DNA of 9,305 nucleotides from an uncultured beta proteobacterium (GTDB taxonomy: Bacteria > Pseudomonadota > Gammaproteobacteria > Burkholderiales > Burkholderiaceae): assembly GCA_903827075.1 (NCBI GenBank), contig CAIKGX010000115.1, forward strand, positions 1 through 9,305, read 5' to 3'. A program made the translations under genes and the position numbers. A model generated the notes under the pieces. That model was not told the origin of the DNA and ran no database searches. It saw nothing but the letters and a program-made list of their open reading frames with translations. Positions 1-6,644 of the stretch are shown here, one piece after another. The first letter of the stretch is position 1; every line of letters begins with the position of its first letter.

Positions 1-834
1 AATACGATCCAAACCTCTATTGAGGATTTAACGCAAAAGATTGGTTTACCAAAGCCCACCTTGATTCCCATCTCTGCACTACTTGGCGCCAATGTAGTGA
101 CCGCGAGCAAAGATACACCTTGGTATAAAGGCCCCACCTTGCTGCAATGGCTTGAAGTATTAGATACAAGCCCTCAGTCAGAAAAAACGGCATTGCGCCT
201 CCCGATTCAGTATGTGGCACGTCAAGATGGCAGCGCTTCAGATGACTTTCGTGGATACCTTGGTCAAATTGAATCGGGTAGTATTAGCAAGGGGCAAAAG
301 ATCAAAGTTTTACCAGGCAATTTAGAGGCAACCGTTGCTGAGATCTATTTAGGAAATCGCTCCAATCGCGAACAAGCTAATAGTAACAATGCGGTGGATT
401 CAGCACTTACTGGTGAAGCTGTAGCTATTCGCTTAGCTGAAGATATTGATATCTCCAGAGGCTGCCTCTTTGTAAGCGCTGATGACAATACCCCTCCCAT
501 TTTAAGCAAACAGATCTCTGCTGATTTATGCTGGTTAGATAGTGAGCCACTTTCATTAAGCCGTAAATATGCTTTGCGTCACACCAGCAATACCGTGGGT
601 GCAAAGGTGAAGACCATTCATAGGGTGTTAGATGTGGAGACCCTGTCACACGGCAGCGATATTCATGCCCTCACCACGAATGAAATTGGCCGCGTAGACT
701 TCGTATTGCAAAAACCAATTGCAGCGGATCTATTTGATCAGTCACAACGCACGGGTGCGTTTATCTTGATTGATGAGGCCACTAATCACACGGTAGCAGC
801 TGGCATGATTCGGGAGCTCACTGCTTTAGCTTGA
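1..834 (+). CDS. cysN: Sulfate adenylyltransferase subunit 1 (CysN), 3' part
   Basis: This is the C-terminal 277 residues of the GTPase subunit of ATP sulfurylase, which with CysD makes adenosine 5'-phosphosulfate from sulfate and ATP in cytoplasmic sulfate assimilation. The reading frame is open from base 1, so the start and the GTP-binding G1-G4 motifs lie upstream of the window. The visible part begins at the end of the G domain: PISALLGANVV and then PWYKGPTLLQWLE match the typical CysN segment (E. coli has PLSALEGDNV and PWYSGPTLLE). Two EF-Tu-like beta-barrel domains follow, with markers DFRGYLGQIESG, KGQKIKVLPG, DIDISRGCLF and, near the end, GAFILIDEATNHTVAAGMI. The protein stops there, so no APS kinase (CysC) domain is fused at the C-terminus. 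A TTG at 61 is an internal leucine codon, not a start. The last 9 bases overlap the convergent cheW gene. Confidence 0.93.
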   Translation, partial: NTIQTSIEDLTQKIGLPKPTLIPISALLGANVVTASKDTPWYKGPTLLQWLEVLDTSPQSEKTALRLPIQYVARQDGSASDDFRGYLGQIESGSISKGQKIKVLPGNLEATVAEIYLGNRSNREQANSNNAVDSALTGEAVAIRLAEDIDISRGCLFVSADDNTPPILSKQISADLCWLDSEPLSLSRKYALRHTSNTVGAKVKTIHRVLDVETLSHGSDIHALTTNEIGRVDFVLQKPIAADLFDQSQRTGAFILIDEATNHTVAAGMIRELTALA

Positions 835-1296
835 GATGGCAATAGACTGGTAACTCAGGTGGCTTGACCCGCTGGGGTTTTGTGCATTGCGTGCAATTGC
901 TACGGTGTCTAAGATAATCAAGAGCCCCTCTGACAATCTAAATGCTCCCAGTATGGCATCTTGAAATTGGCCAGATAAATGCGTTGGTGGCAAAACTAGC
1001 CCATCCAAATTAAAGGTTGCGATATCACCAATAGCATCTACTGCTAAAGCAATATTGTTATCTTGAACTTTTAAGATAATACAAAATGACTCGGACTTTG
1101 CATCACCTATATTCAAATAAGCACCCATATCTACTACAGGCATCAACAAGCCACGTAAGTTCAGAATTCCTCGAATCATTTTTGGGCTACCGGGAACCTT
1201 AGTACATCTTAAGTTTTTATTCACCTCAATCAATTCGTCTGATGGCACTCCAAGCAAATAGGAGCCGACGTTAAAAGTAAGAAAAGAGCGTTCCAT
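826..1296 (-). CDS. cheW: CheW-family chemotaxis adaptor protein
   Basis: This 156-residue cytoplasmic protein is a single CheW domain, the adaptor that couples chemoreceptor tips to the CheA kinase. The family signature is clear: RGILNLRG at residues 42-49 followed by PVVDM, the canonical RGxxNLRG-x-PVVDL region, with an N-terminal strand FLTFNVGSYLLGVPSDELIEV and a second subdomain around residues 70-132 that ends in LLIILD. The roughly 20-residue tail is serine-rich and not conserved. The ATG directly follows the TAA of the upstream cheA gene with no spacer, which points to translational coupling. No separate Shine-Dalgarno sequence stands out. The stop codon lies inside the 3' end of cysN, so the two genes converge and overlap by 9 bp. 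Function is known at family level; the pathway served is not evident. Confidence 0.9.
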   Translation of the reverse strand: MERSFLTFNVGSYLLGVPSDELIEVNKNLRCTKVPGSPKMIRGILNLRGLLMPVVDMGAYLNIGDAKSESFCIILKVQDNNIALAVDAIGDIATFNLDGLVLPPTHLSGQFQDAILGAFRLSEGLLIILDTVAIARNAQNPSGSSHLSYQSIAISS

Positions 1297-3531
1297 TTAG
1301 CTTGGTAAATACAAATCGATGACTTGAGGATACTCGCCAGAGTCTTCTTGAATATTGTGCATGATGAGAACCTCCTCTAAATCCAATACATTGATCACTT
1401 GATCATTGTGGATGATGCACCCATTTAAACCCTTTTGGGGTGATGCCAGCTCATGCAACTTAGCGGGCACCTCAATAATATCGGTCACCTGCCTTACTAC
1501 AAGCCCATACATACGATCTCGATAGCGACAGGTTAGTACAGGCACCCGAAGAGCTGTTGCTGGGAAGTTTTTAGCGCCTCCACTGACATACTGCTCTAGT
1601 CGAACCAAATCCATTAGTTGCTCATTGAAATAGACAACTTCACGATCGCCATTTTGCTGAATCTGGGCTGTATCCAATTTAATAATGTGGTCAATAGCAT
1701 CCAGAGGTAAAGCAATCTTATTAAGTCCAGGGATTTCAAAGAGTAATACCGAAATCATTTCCTCAACAGCAGGAATATAGAGCTCATCTTGCTTAATGGG
1801 GTTCAATTCCAGGCGCTCAACTAAGCCAGATTGACGAGCGATACCGTCCACATCCAAGATCAGGGCTACATCGCCATTACCCATAATCGTTGCCCCAGCA
1901 AACTTAGACATATCTCTTAATAGCTCGCCCAAGGGCTTAATCACTACATCCTGAATATTGAGAACCGCCTCCACTACCAAGCCAAAAAGGGTGCCATTGA
2001 AATTGAGTACAGCAATAAATAATTTCTGTTTTGGAGTGGTCTCAGGAGTGGGTAAATTTAATTGCTCGTTTAAGAAAAGCAAAGGAATTAACTTATCTCT
2101 TAAGCGGTAAGTGGGTGTTCCATAAAAGTCCTCAATGCCATTATTAGTTTGATTTGGCGCAAAACGGACTAATTCTAAAATTCGATTTTGCGGAATCAGG
2201 AATATTTCCTGTCCTGACTGCACAAAGAGTGTCGGCAAAATGGCCAGGGTGAGCGGTATCTTTAACTTAACGTGCGTGCCTTGATTGGGAACGCTCGTAA
2301 TTTCAATACTACCCCCAATATTTTCAATATTGTTTTTGACCACATCCATTCCAACTCCCCTGCCCGAGAGATTCGTAACGGCATCTCGAGTAGAAAACCC
2401 TGGCAAGAATATCAAGTCGATCAACTCTTTATTACTGAGAGAGTTAGCCTTTTCAGGACTGATCAGGCCATTGGAAATCGCCCTTTGTCTAACGCGCTCA
2501 TAGTCAACGCCTGCCCCGTCATCAATGACTTCAACAATCACTATCCCATTTTGATGGGCAGCACGCAAAACCAAATAAGCTACCTCCGACTTACCCTTCT
2601 CCAATCGAACCGATGGAGGCTCAATACTATGGTCAATACTATTTCGGATCAGGTGAATTAAAGGGTCTCGAATACTATCTAGCAAAATACGATCTAATTC
2701 GGTTTCAGAACCCTCCTGCAAAAGACGCACTTTCTTATGGCACTCTGCAGAAACATCTCGAACCAAACGGGGAAATTTATCCCAAATATGAAAGATGGGT
2801 TGCATACGCATTTTCATCATGCGTTCTTGCAATTCCAGAGTTAATAAGTCAATACTTCTGACTGCACTGGTAAATAACTTATCACTAGATTGCTGTGAAA
2901 AAGGCAGCAATCGATTGCGCGCCAAGACCATTTCGCTGGCGATATTCATCAATTTATCCAGAACATCTGGATTCACTTTGACTGGTACTACGACCTCTTG
3001 TCCGGAGGAATTTGACTGGGTAGCCTCTAAAGGTGAATGGCTCTCCAAGATGACCTGTGGAGAAGCACCATCTTCATCAGGAAAATCCTCTATCGTCTTT
3101 TCTAACTCAGGCACAGCATTGGCGCTTGACTCAGCTTTCACTTTCTCGGCTGTAACTAAACCCAATAAATCCTCAATAAGTTTGAAGTCATCCCCTGCAG
3201 GTTCAATATGATTGAGTTCTATACCTTCGATAATGAGCCGAAGGATGTCATTCATTTCAAGTAATCGGGTAGATTTTGCAAAATCTAATTCGACCTGTCC
3301 CGCCCGAATTTTCCCCAATAAGCTCTCTCCCGCATGGGAAAGTTTTTCCAACCTCTTTAAGGAAAAAAAGCCACTACTCCCTTTAAGGGTATGCAGACCT
3401 CGAAAAATGTTCCCTATTAAAGATTGGTCATTCGGGTTTTCCTCAAGGCGTACAAAATCGACATCTAGTCGATCGATTATTTCCCGGGCTTCCAGGATAA
3501 ATTCAGCGAGGATTTCGTCGTGATTTTCCAT
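1297..3531 (-). CDS. cheA: Chemotaxis histidine kinase CheA with tandem C-terminal CheW-like domains
   Basis: This 744-residue cytoplasmic kinase autophosphorylates on a histidine in response to receptor state. Domains in order: an HPt (P1) domain at about 1-105, with His47 in RGLHTLKGSSGFF as the expected phospho-acceptor; an acidic, low-complexity linker at about 129-182 with no recognisable P2 (CheY/CheB-docking) domain; P3 dimerisation helices at about 184-245; a P4 ATPase at about 246-425 with N box HLIRNSIDHSIE (293-304), G1 DDGAGVD (337-343), F box LPGFST (376-381) and G2 GRGVGMDVV (390-398); a first CheW-like P5 domain at about 426-575; and a second complete CheW-like domain at about 590-725, with GLVVRQVTDIIEVP and VINVLDLEEVL. 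There is no receiver domain. All visible catalytic motifs are intact. The start has a modest AGG five bases upstream. It is divergent from the receptor gene and heads an operon with cheW. Identity as a CheA is very secure; its biological output is unknown. Confidence 0.95.
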   Translation of the reverse strand: MENHDEILAEFILEAREIIDRLDVDFVRLEENPNDQSLIGNIFRGLHTLKGSSGFFSLKRLEKLSHAGESLLGKIRAGQVELDFAKSTRLLEMNDILRLIIEGIELNHIEPAGDDFKLIEDLLGLVTAEKVKAESSANAVPELEKTIEDFPDEDGASPQVILESHSPLEATQSNSSGQEVVVPVKVNPDVLDKLMNIASEMVLARNRLLPFSQQSSDKLFTSAVRSIDLLTLELQERMMKMRMQPIFHIWDKFPRLVRDVSAECHKKVRLLQEGSETELDRILLDSIRDPLIHLIRNSIDHSIEPPSVRLEKGKSEVAYLVLRAAHQNGIVIVEVIDDGAGVDYERVRQRAISNGLISPEKANSLSNKELIDLIFLPGFSTRDAVTNLSGRGVGMDVVKNNIENIGGSIEITSVPNQGTHVKLKIPLTLAILPTLFVQSGQEIFLIPQNRILELVRFAPNQTNNGIEDFYGTPTYRLRDKLIPLLFLNEQLNLPTPETTPKQKLFIAVLNFNGTLFGLVVEAVLNIQDVVIKPLGELLRDMSKFAGATIMGNGDVALILDVDGIARQSGLVERLELNPIKQDELYIPAVEEMISVLLFEIPGLNKIALPLDAIDHIIKLDTAQIQQNGDREVVYFNEQLMDLVRLEQYVSGGAKNFPATALRVPVLTCRYRDRMYGLVVRQVTDIIEVPAKLHELASPQKGLNGCIIHNDQVINVLDLEEVLIMHNIQEDSGEYPQVIDLYLPS

Positions 3532-3580
3532 GCAACCTAATAGTAATGGACATTTCTTTGTACGGGCGGATAGAATGAGG

Positions 3581-3597
3581 GCTAATCAGATATTAGC
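3581..3597. promoter_or_regulatory. Inverted repeat in the cheA/receptor divergent intergenic region
   Basis: GCTAAT at 3581-3586 and ATTAGC at 3592-3597 form a perfect 6-bp inverted repeat around a 5-base centre (CAGAT). It is near the middle of the 138-bp gap, 50 bp before the cheA start and 73 bp before the receptor start. This symmetry and position fit an operator for a dimeric regulator of both promoters. No convincing sigma-70 -35/-10 pair was found on either strand, and no regulator gene is adjacent. The role is therefore inferred from geometry alone. Confidence 0.35.
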
Positions 3598-3654
3598 TTA
3601 AATAAGGCAGGATACGCCTCATTCAATAGTTTCACTTATGCATGTACCTTCTAT

Positions 3655-3660
3655 AGGAAG
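3655..3660 (+). promoter_or_regulatory. Ribosome binding site of the receptor gene
   Basis: AGGAAG ends 9 bases before the ATG at 3670 and supports that start. The two ATGs just upstream (3638 and 3642) are in other frames. Confidence 0.6.
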
Positions 3661-3669
3661 CCCCGCCGA

Positions 3670-5298
3670 ATGTTTCGTAACTTATTAGATAAATTCGAGA
3701 GAAAATCGACCGTCAAAACTAAGCTGCAAGTGAGCTTTGGCCTGATCTTATTCTTTACTCTAATTGTTGGCGCTATCTCCATATATAGCTACCATGTCAT
3801 GGGTCAAAGTGCGGAGTGGCTGTACAAACAAGGTGCCCAAGGAATTGAAGATTCTAAGCAACTGCAGATTGAGGCGGTTACGATTGATATCGATGTAAAT
3901 CACCTGCTGCTCGCTTCCACCCTACCCAATAAAGTCGAAGGGCAAGCCTTGCGCGAAGAGGTGTTGGCTGATATTGAGAAAAGGCGTAATTCAGTACAAG
4001 AAATCATTAAGCGTGTCGACGCAAACATTACTCGGCCCAAGGTTCGGGTGGAGTTTAATGAGCTAGTGGAAGATTTCGACATTTATATGGTGGCGATTGA
4101 GCAAATCATTCTTCTAGAGAAAAATTCACCAGCTTCTGCGACGACAATGTATTTTGGGGAAAAGTTTCGAGGATTCAAACCTCGTATCACTAAAAATCTT
4201 CAAGATTTCGTAGAGGCAAAATTAGAGAGTGCAAAGCTTTATTACCTAGAAGCAGAAGCAGCAAAGCAATATGCTATCTGGTCAACGATTATCACTATCA
4301 TCATCTCTTTCTTACTGAGCATATTAATTGGCGTTCGCTTTAGACATTCGATTATTGATCCACTACATAAAACCAGAGAATCCCTTAAGGCCCTAGCCGA
4401 ATCGAGGCTAAATACTGAAATTGCCGGTATGGACTATGCAGGCGTCACCGGGCAAATTGCCCATGCTGTACAAACCTTGCAACAGAATTTACGGGGTGCT
4501 ATCCAAGAAATTAGCGGGAATGCACTGATGATCAGCGCCTCATCCGAAGAGCTTGCTGCCGTTAGTGCACAGCTCAATGCCAATGCAGAAGAGACCTCCT
4601 CACAAGCCAATGAAGTTGCCCAATCGTCTGATGTTGTTAGTCAAAATACGCAATCTGTAGCAACCTCAACAGAAGAATTTAGTGCAAGTATTCGTGAAAT
4701 CTCCATCAATGCGATGGAGGCCTCCCGCGTTGCGAATCAGGCAGTCAACATTGCAAATAGCACTAACTTGCAAATGGCCAAACTCAGTAATAGCAGCATT
4801 CAAATCGGTGAAGTAGTGGCGGTTATTGCAGACATTGCAGAACAAACTAATTTACTGGCGCTGAATGCCACTATTGAGGCTGCTCGCGCTGGCGAGCTTG
4901 GTAAGGGTTTCGCTGTAGTAGCTAATGAGGTTAAAGAGTTGGCTCGATCAACAGCCAAGGCGACAAATGAAATTAGTCAGTCAATCGATGCTATTCAATC
5001 TGACGCCAAAGGGGCCATTGAGTCAATTGAAGAGATTACTCAGATTATTAACAAAATTGATGATATTTCCAGTGTTATTGCTACAGCTGTCGAAGAGCAG
5101 GCGGCCACAGTGAGTGAAATTTCTCGCAATATTTCAACCTCGGCAGGTAGCTCTGCCAGAATTACAGAAACCGTTGAGGCGGTCGCAATTGCCTCCCGCG
5201 GCATTTCTGCAGGGTCATCTGAAATTCAAAACTCTTCCGCTGAATTAGCTAAAGTCGCTGCAAAACTCAAGGAGTTGGTATCAAAATTTGAATGTTAA
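3670..5298 (+). CDS. Methyl-accepting chemotaxis protein (two-transmembrane chemoreceptor)
   Basis: This 542-residue inner-membrane receptor has the classical layout: a short basic N-terminus, TM1 at about 20-42, a mainly helical periplasmic domain of about 160 residues (43-201) resembling a four-helix-bundle sensor, TM2 at about 202-222, a HAMP domain at about 223-275, and a cytoplasmic signalling coiled coil to the end. The hairpin tip is highly conserved: IADIAEQTNLLALNATIEAA, followed by RAGELGKGFAVVANEVKELA. Glu pairs at 307-308 and 475-476 sit in contexts like known methylation sites (NANAEETSS and ATAVEEQAAT). The C-terminus ends KELVSKFEC and lacks an NWETF-type CheR-tethering pentapeptide. 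The ligand cannot be told from sequence. The gene is transcribed divergently from cheA-cheW, so it is probably the cognate receptor of that kinase. Start choice rests on the AGGAAG site and a normal receptor N-terminus. Confidence 0.95.
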   Translation: MFRNLLDKFERKSTVKTKLQVSFGLILFFTLIVGAISIYSYHVMGQSAEWLYKQGAQGIEDSKQLQIEAVTIDIDVNHLLLASTLPNKVEGQALREEVLADIEKRRNSVQEIIKRVDANITRPKVRVEFNELVEDFDIYMVAIEQIILLEKNSPASATTMYFGEKFRGFKPRITKNLQDFVEAKLESAKLYYLEAEAAKQYAIWSTIITIIISFLLSILIGVRFRHSIIDPLHKTRESLKALAESRLNTEIAGMDYAGVTGQIAHAVQTLQQNLRGAIQEISGNALMISASSEELAAVSAQLNANAEETSSQANEVAQSSDVVSQNTQSVATSTEEFSASIREISINAMEASRVANQAVNIANSTNLQMAKLSNSSIQIGEVVAVIADIAEQTNLLALNATIEAARAGELGKGFAVVANEVKELARSTAKATNEISQSIDAIQSDAKGAIESIEEITQIINKIDDISSVIATAVEEQAATVSEISRNISTSAGSSARITETVEAVAIASRGISAGSSEIQNSSAELAKVAAKLKELVSKFEC

Positions 5299-5371
5299 CT
5301 TCTGATTACTGAATCCCAATCACTATTACTATTACTAGGACTATAGAATCCACTAGATTCAAATAAAGAAA

Positions 5372-5393
5372 AAGCCATCCCGAAGGATGGCTT
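5372..5393 (-). terminator. Intrinsic terminator for leftward transcripts (isc/HAD operon)
   Basis: A perfect 9-bp stem (AAGCCATCC / GGATGGCTT) encloses a four-base loop. Read on the minus strand the loop is UUCG closed by C-G, an unusually stable tetraloop, and the stem runs into a U-rich tail (TTTTTCTTTATTT, counting the last stem bases). Read on the plus strand the stem is followed by AAAAGAAAA, not a T tract. It therefore best serves the minus-strand HAD gene ending at 5565, about 170 bp upstream in transcription. It may also stop readthrough into the receptor gene on the opposite strand. Some bidirectional activity is possible. Confidence 0.8.
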
Positions 5394-5409
5394 AAAAGAA
5401 AATCTATGG

Positions 5410-5455
5410 AGGTACTACCTAAAGAATGAACTACAGCTTCATATTAGTCCTTTAG
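5410..5455. repeat. Nested short inverted repeats in the receptor-HAD intergenic region
   Basis: AGGTA-C-TACCT (5410-5420) is a perfect 11-bp palindrome about the central base. It partly overlaps a longer imperfect structure in which CTAAAG (5419-5424) can pair with CTTTAG (5450-5455), and ATGAA (5426-5430) with TTCAT (5438-5442). On the minus strand this lies between the HAD stop and the UUCG terminator, so it could form hairpins in the 3' untranslated region. In AT-rich DNA such short arms also arise by chance. The rest of 5299-5564 shows no convincing gene. Confidence 0.25.
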
Positions 5456-5564
5456 AAATCCTTCAAAATAAGGGATCGCATGAATGAGGGGATAAATGCC
5501 CTAAACTGGTGCAAATTACTGTTTTATTTACTGGTTAGACCTCTTAATCGCCAATGGTAAATAA

Positions 5565-6248
5565 CTAGATGACATCCAACACCCGAGTTAAAGAGTCACC
5601 TTCGAAGTTTGGCTGTTCCCCTATCTCTTCATAGGGATGACCTAGGCGGTTTACCCAGAACACATCAAAGCCAAACCACTTGGCTGCAAGCGCATCCCAT
5701 GCATTGCTCGAGACAAATAAAATCTCTTCTCTCTTGACGGGGAATGCCTTTAAGAGCAACTCATAGGCTTGTGGAGCCGTTTTAAAAAGGCGCACCTCTT
5801 CAACGGTAACTACTTCATCTAAATAAGAATGTAGGCCATTGCTCTTAACTACCGTTGTTAACATTTCCCTACTGCCATTAGATAAAATGGCGGTGGAGAT
5901 ACCCCGCTCTTTAATTGACTTAAGCACCGTTAGGCTGTCTTCAAAACTCGTGAGCTTAGCGTACTGGTCCATTAAACGTTTTTCATTTTCTGCTGTAAGT
6001 TGTAAGTTCATTCGCTTACAGACATAGCGCAGAGAACGGATCGTTAGCTCCCAAAATGGCAGATAGTATTTGCTGCCGGCGGGATTGGGATCACTCAAAG
6101 TGACTAGGCGGGTATATTCAATTTGGCGATCACGCCACATCAGCGCAAATGCTTGACCATGACCTGGATAGAGCACTTCAGCCAATTGGCCCATGGAGTA
6201 CACATCAAACAAGGTTCCGTAAGCATCAAAAGCAATTAACTTATACAT
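5565..6248 (-). CDS. HAD-superfamily hydrolase, type II haloacid dehalogenase family
   Basis: This 227-residue soluble protein matches L-2-haloacid dehalogenase (type II) enzymes, which hydrolyse 2-haloalkanoates through an aspartyl ester. HAD motif I is FDAYGTLFDVYS with nucleophile Asp8. A cap-domain segment WRDRQIEYTRLVTLS corresponds to the substrate-pocket region of L-DEX enzymes, including the arginine (Arg41 in this protein) that binds halide in characterised members. Motif II is ILSNGS (about 121-126), the motif III lysine is in LFKTAP, and motif IV is FVSSNAWDALAAKWFGFD, with the Ser-Ser-Asn and Asp typical of true dehalogenases. All expected catalytic residues appear present, and the length is normal (about 220-240). 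It follows fdx by 15 bp with an AGGAG ribosome site, so it is probably co-transcribed with the isc genes. The true substrate is unknown: this family also contains enzymes acting on other small acids, so dehalogenation is an inference. Confidence 0.87.
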   Translation of the reverse strand: MYKLIAFDAYGTLFDVYSMGQLAEVLYPGHGQAFALMWRDRQIEYTRLVTLSDPNPAGSKYYLPFWELTIRSLRYVCKRMNLQLTAENEKRLMDQYAKLTSFEDSLTVLKSIKERGISTAILSNGSREMLTTVVKSNGLHSYLDEVVTVEEVRLFKTAPQAYELLLKAFPVKREEILFVSSNAWDALAAKWFGFDVFWVNRLGHPYEEIGEQPNFEGDSLTRVLDVI

Positions 6249-6252
6249 GCCA

Positions 6253-6257
6253 CTCCT
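6253..6257 (-). promoter_or_regulatory. Ribosome binding site of the HAD gene
   Basis: On the minus strand AGGAG lies 4 bases before the ATG at 6248, between the fdx stop and the HAD start. It is the clearest Shine-Dalgarno sequence in the isc/HAD block; the upstream isc genes have weak or no visible sites. Confidence 0.6.
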
Positions 6258-6263
6258 AGCTGT

Positions 6264-6602
6264 TTAGTGATTCTCTTTAGCGTGATTAATAGAGTATTTT
6301 GGTATTTCAATGACCAAGTTTTCACGGGCAACAATGGCTTGGCAGGATAAGCGTGACTTGGGATTAAGGCCCCAAGCTCTATCTAGCAAATCTTCTTCGT
6401 TCTCGTCAGGGGGATTTAGGCTTTGGTAGCCCTCTTTTACGATGACATGGCAAGTGGTGCAAGCGCAGACCATATCGCATGCATGCTCGATAGGAATGTC
6501 ATTCTCAAGTAAGGCTTCACAGATGGACGTACCAGGTGCGACTTCAACTACCGCTCCTTCTGGGCAATACTCACTATGCGGTAGAACAACGATCTGGGTC
6601 AT
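6264..6602 (-). CDS. fdx: ISC-type [2Fe-2S] ferredoxin
   Basis: This 112-residue adrenodoxin-type ferredoxin carries one [2Fe-2S] cluster and supplies electrons for Fe-S cluster assembly on IscU. The cluster ligands are expected to be Cys42, Cys48, Cys51 and Cys87, in CDMVCACTTC and RLSCQA. Cys46 is an extra, non-ligand cysteine also seen at this place in E. coli Fdx. The C-terminal IEIPKYSINHAKENH resembles the IEIPxYxxNxxxE tail of ISC ferredoxins and separates it from plant-type ferredoxins. Length is normal (111 residues in E. coli). It lies 42 bp after hscA in the standard isc order, and a HAD gene follows 15 bp later. The start has only a weak GAGA about 11 bases upstream, but the MTQIVVLPHxEYCPEG N-terminus is typical. 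Confidence 0.95.
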   Translation of the reverse strand: MTQIVVLPHSEYCPEGAVVEVAPGTSICEALLENDIPIEHACDMVCACTTCHVIVKEGYQSLNPPDENEEDLLDRAWGLNPKSRLSCQAIVARENLVIEIPKYSINHAKENH

Positions 6603-6644
6603 TTTTACAATTCTCGATTTCTTTAGATATCTTTTGTACTTCTT

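Noticed and set aside
865..881. Possible rightward terminator just after cysN (ACCC-GCTG-GGGT followed by TTT)
   Set aside because: The stem is only 4 bp plus one possible G-U pair, the T tract is short, and it lies inside cheW coding sequence; too weak to call.
2272..3523. Several open frames of 72-138 codons on the plus strand inside cheA
   Set aside because: They lie entirely antisense to a well-supported CheA coding region, resemble no known family and have no ribosome sites; they are mirror frames of the real gene.
3558..3603. Sigma-70-like hexamers for the receptor gene (TTGTAC with GCTAAT at 17 bp; TTAAAT)
   Set aside because: Only 3 or 4 of 6 consensus matches in each box and no better than other AT-rich positions; not reported as a promoter.
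5321..5340. Short direct repeat of ACTATT downstream of the receptor gene
   Set aside because: Only about two and a half copies of a 6-base unit in AT-rich DNA; not meaningful as a repeat array.
5346..5360. Inverted repeat GAATC-CACTA-GATTC after the receptor gene
   Set aside because: Five-base arms with low GC and no following T tract; neither a terminator nor a clear operator.
5411..5455. Tiny open frame (MNYSFILVL) after a GGAGG-like sequence in the receptor-HAD gap
   Set aside because: Nine codons, spacing from the GGAGG is too long, and nothing shows conservation.
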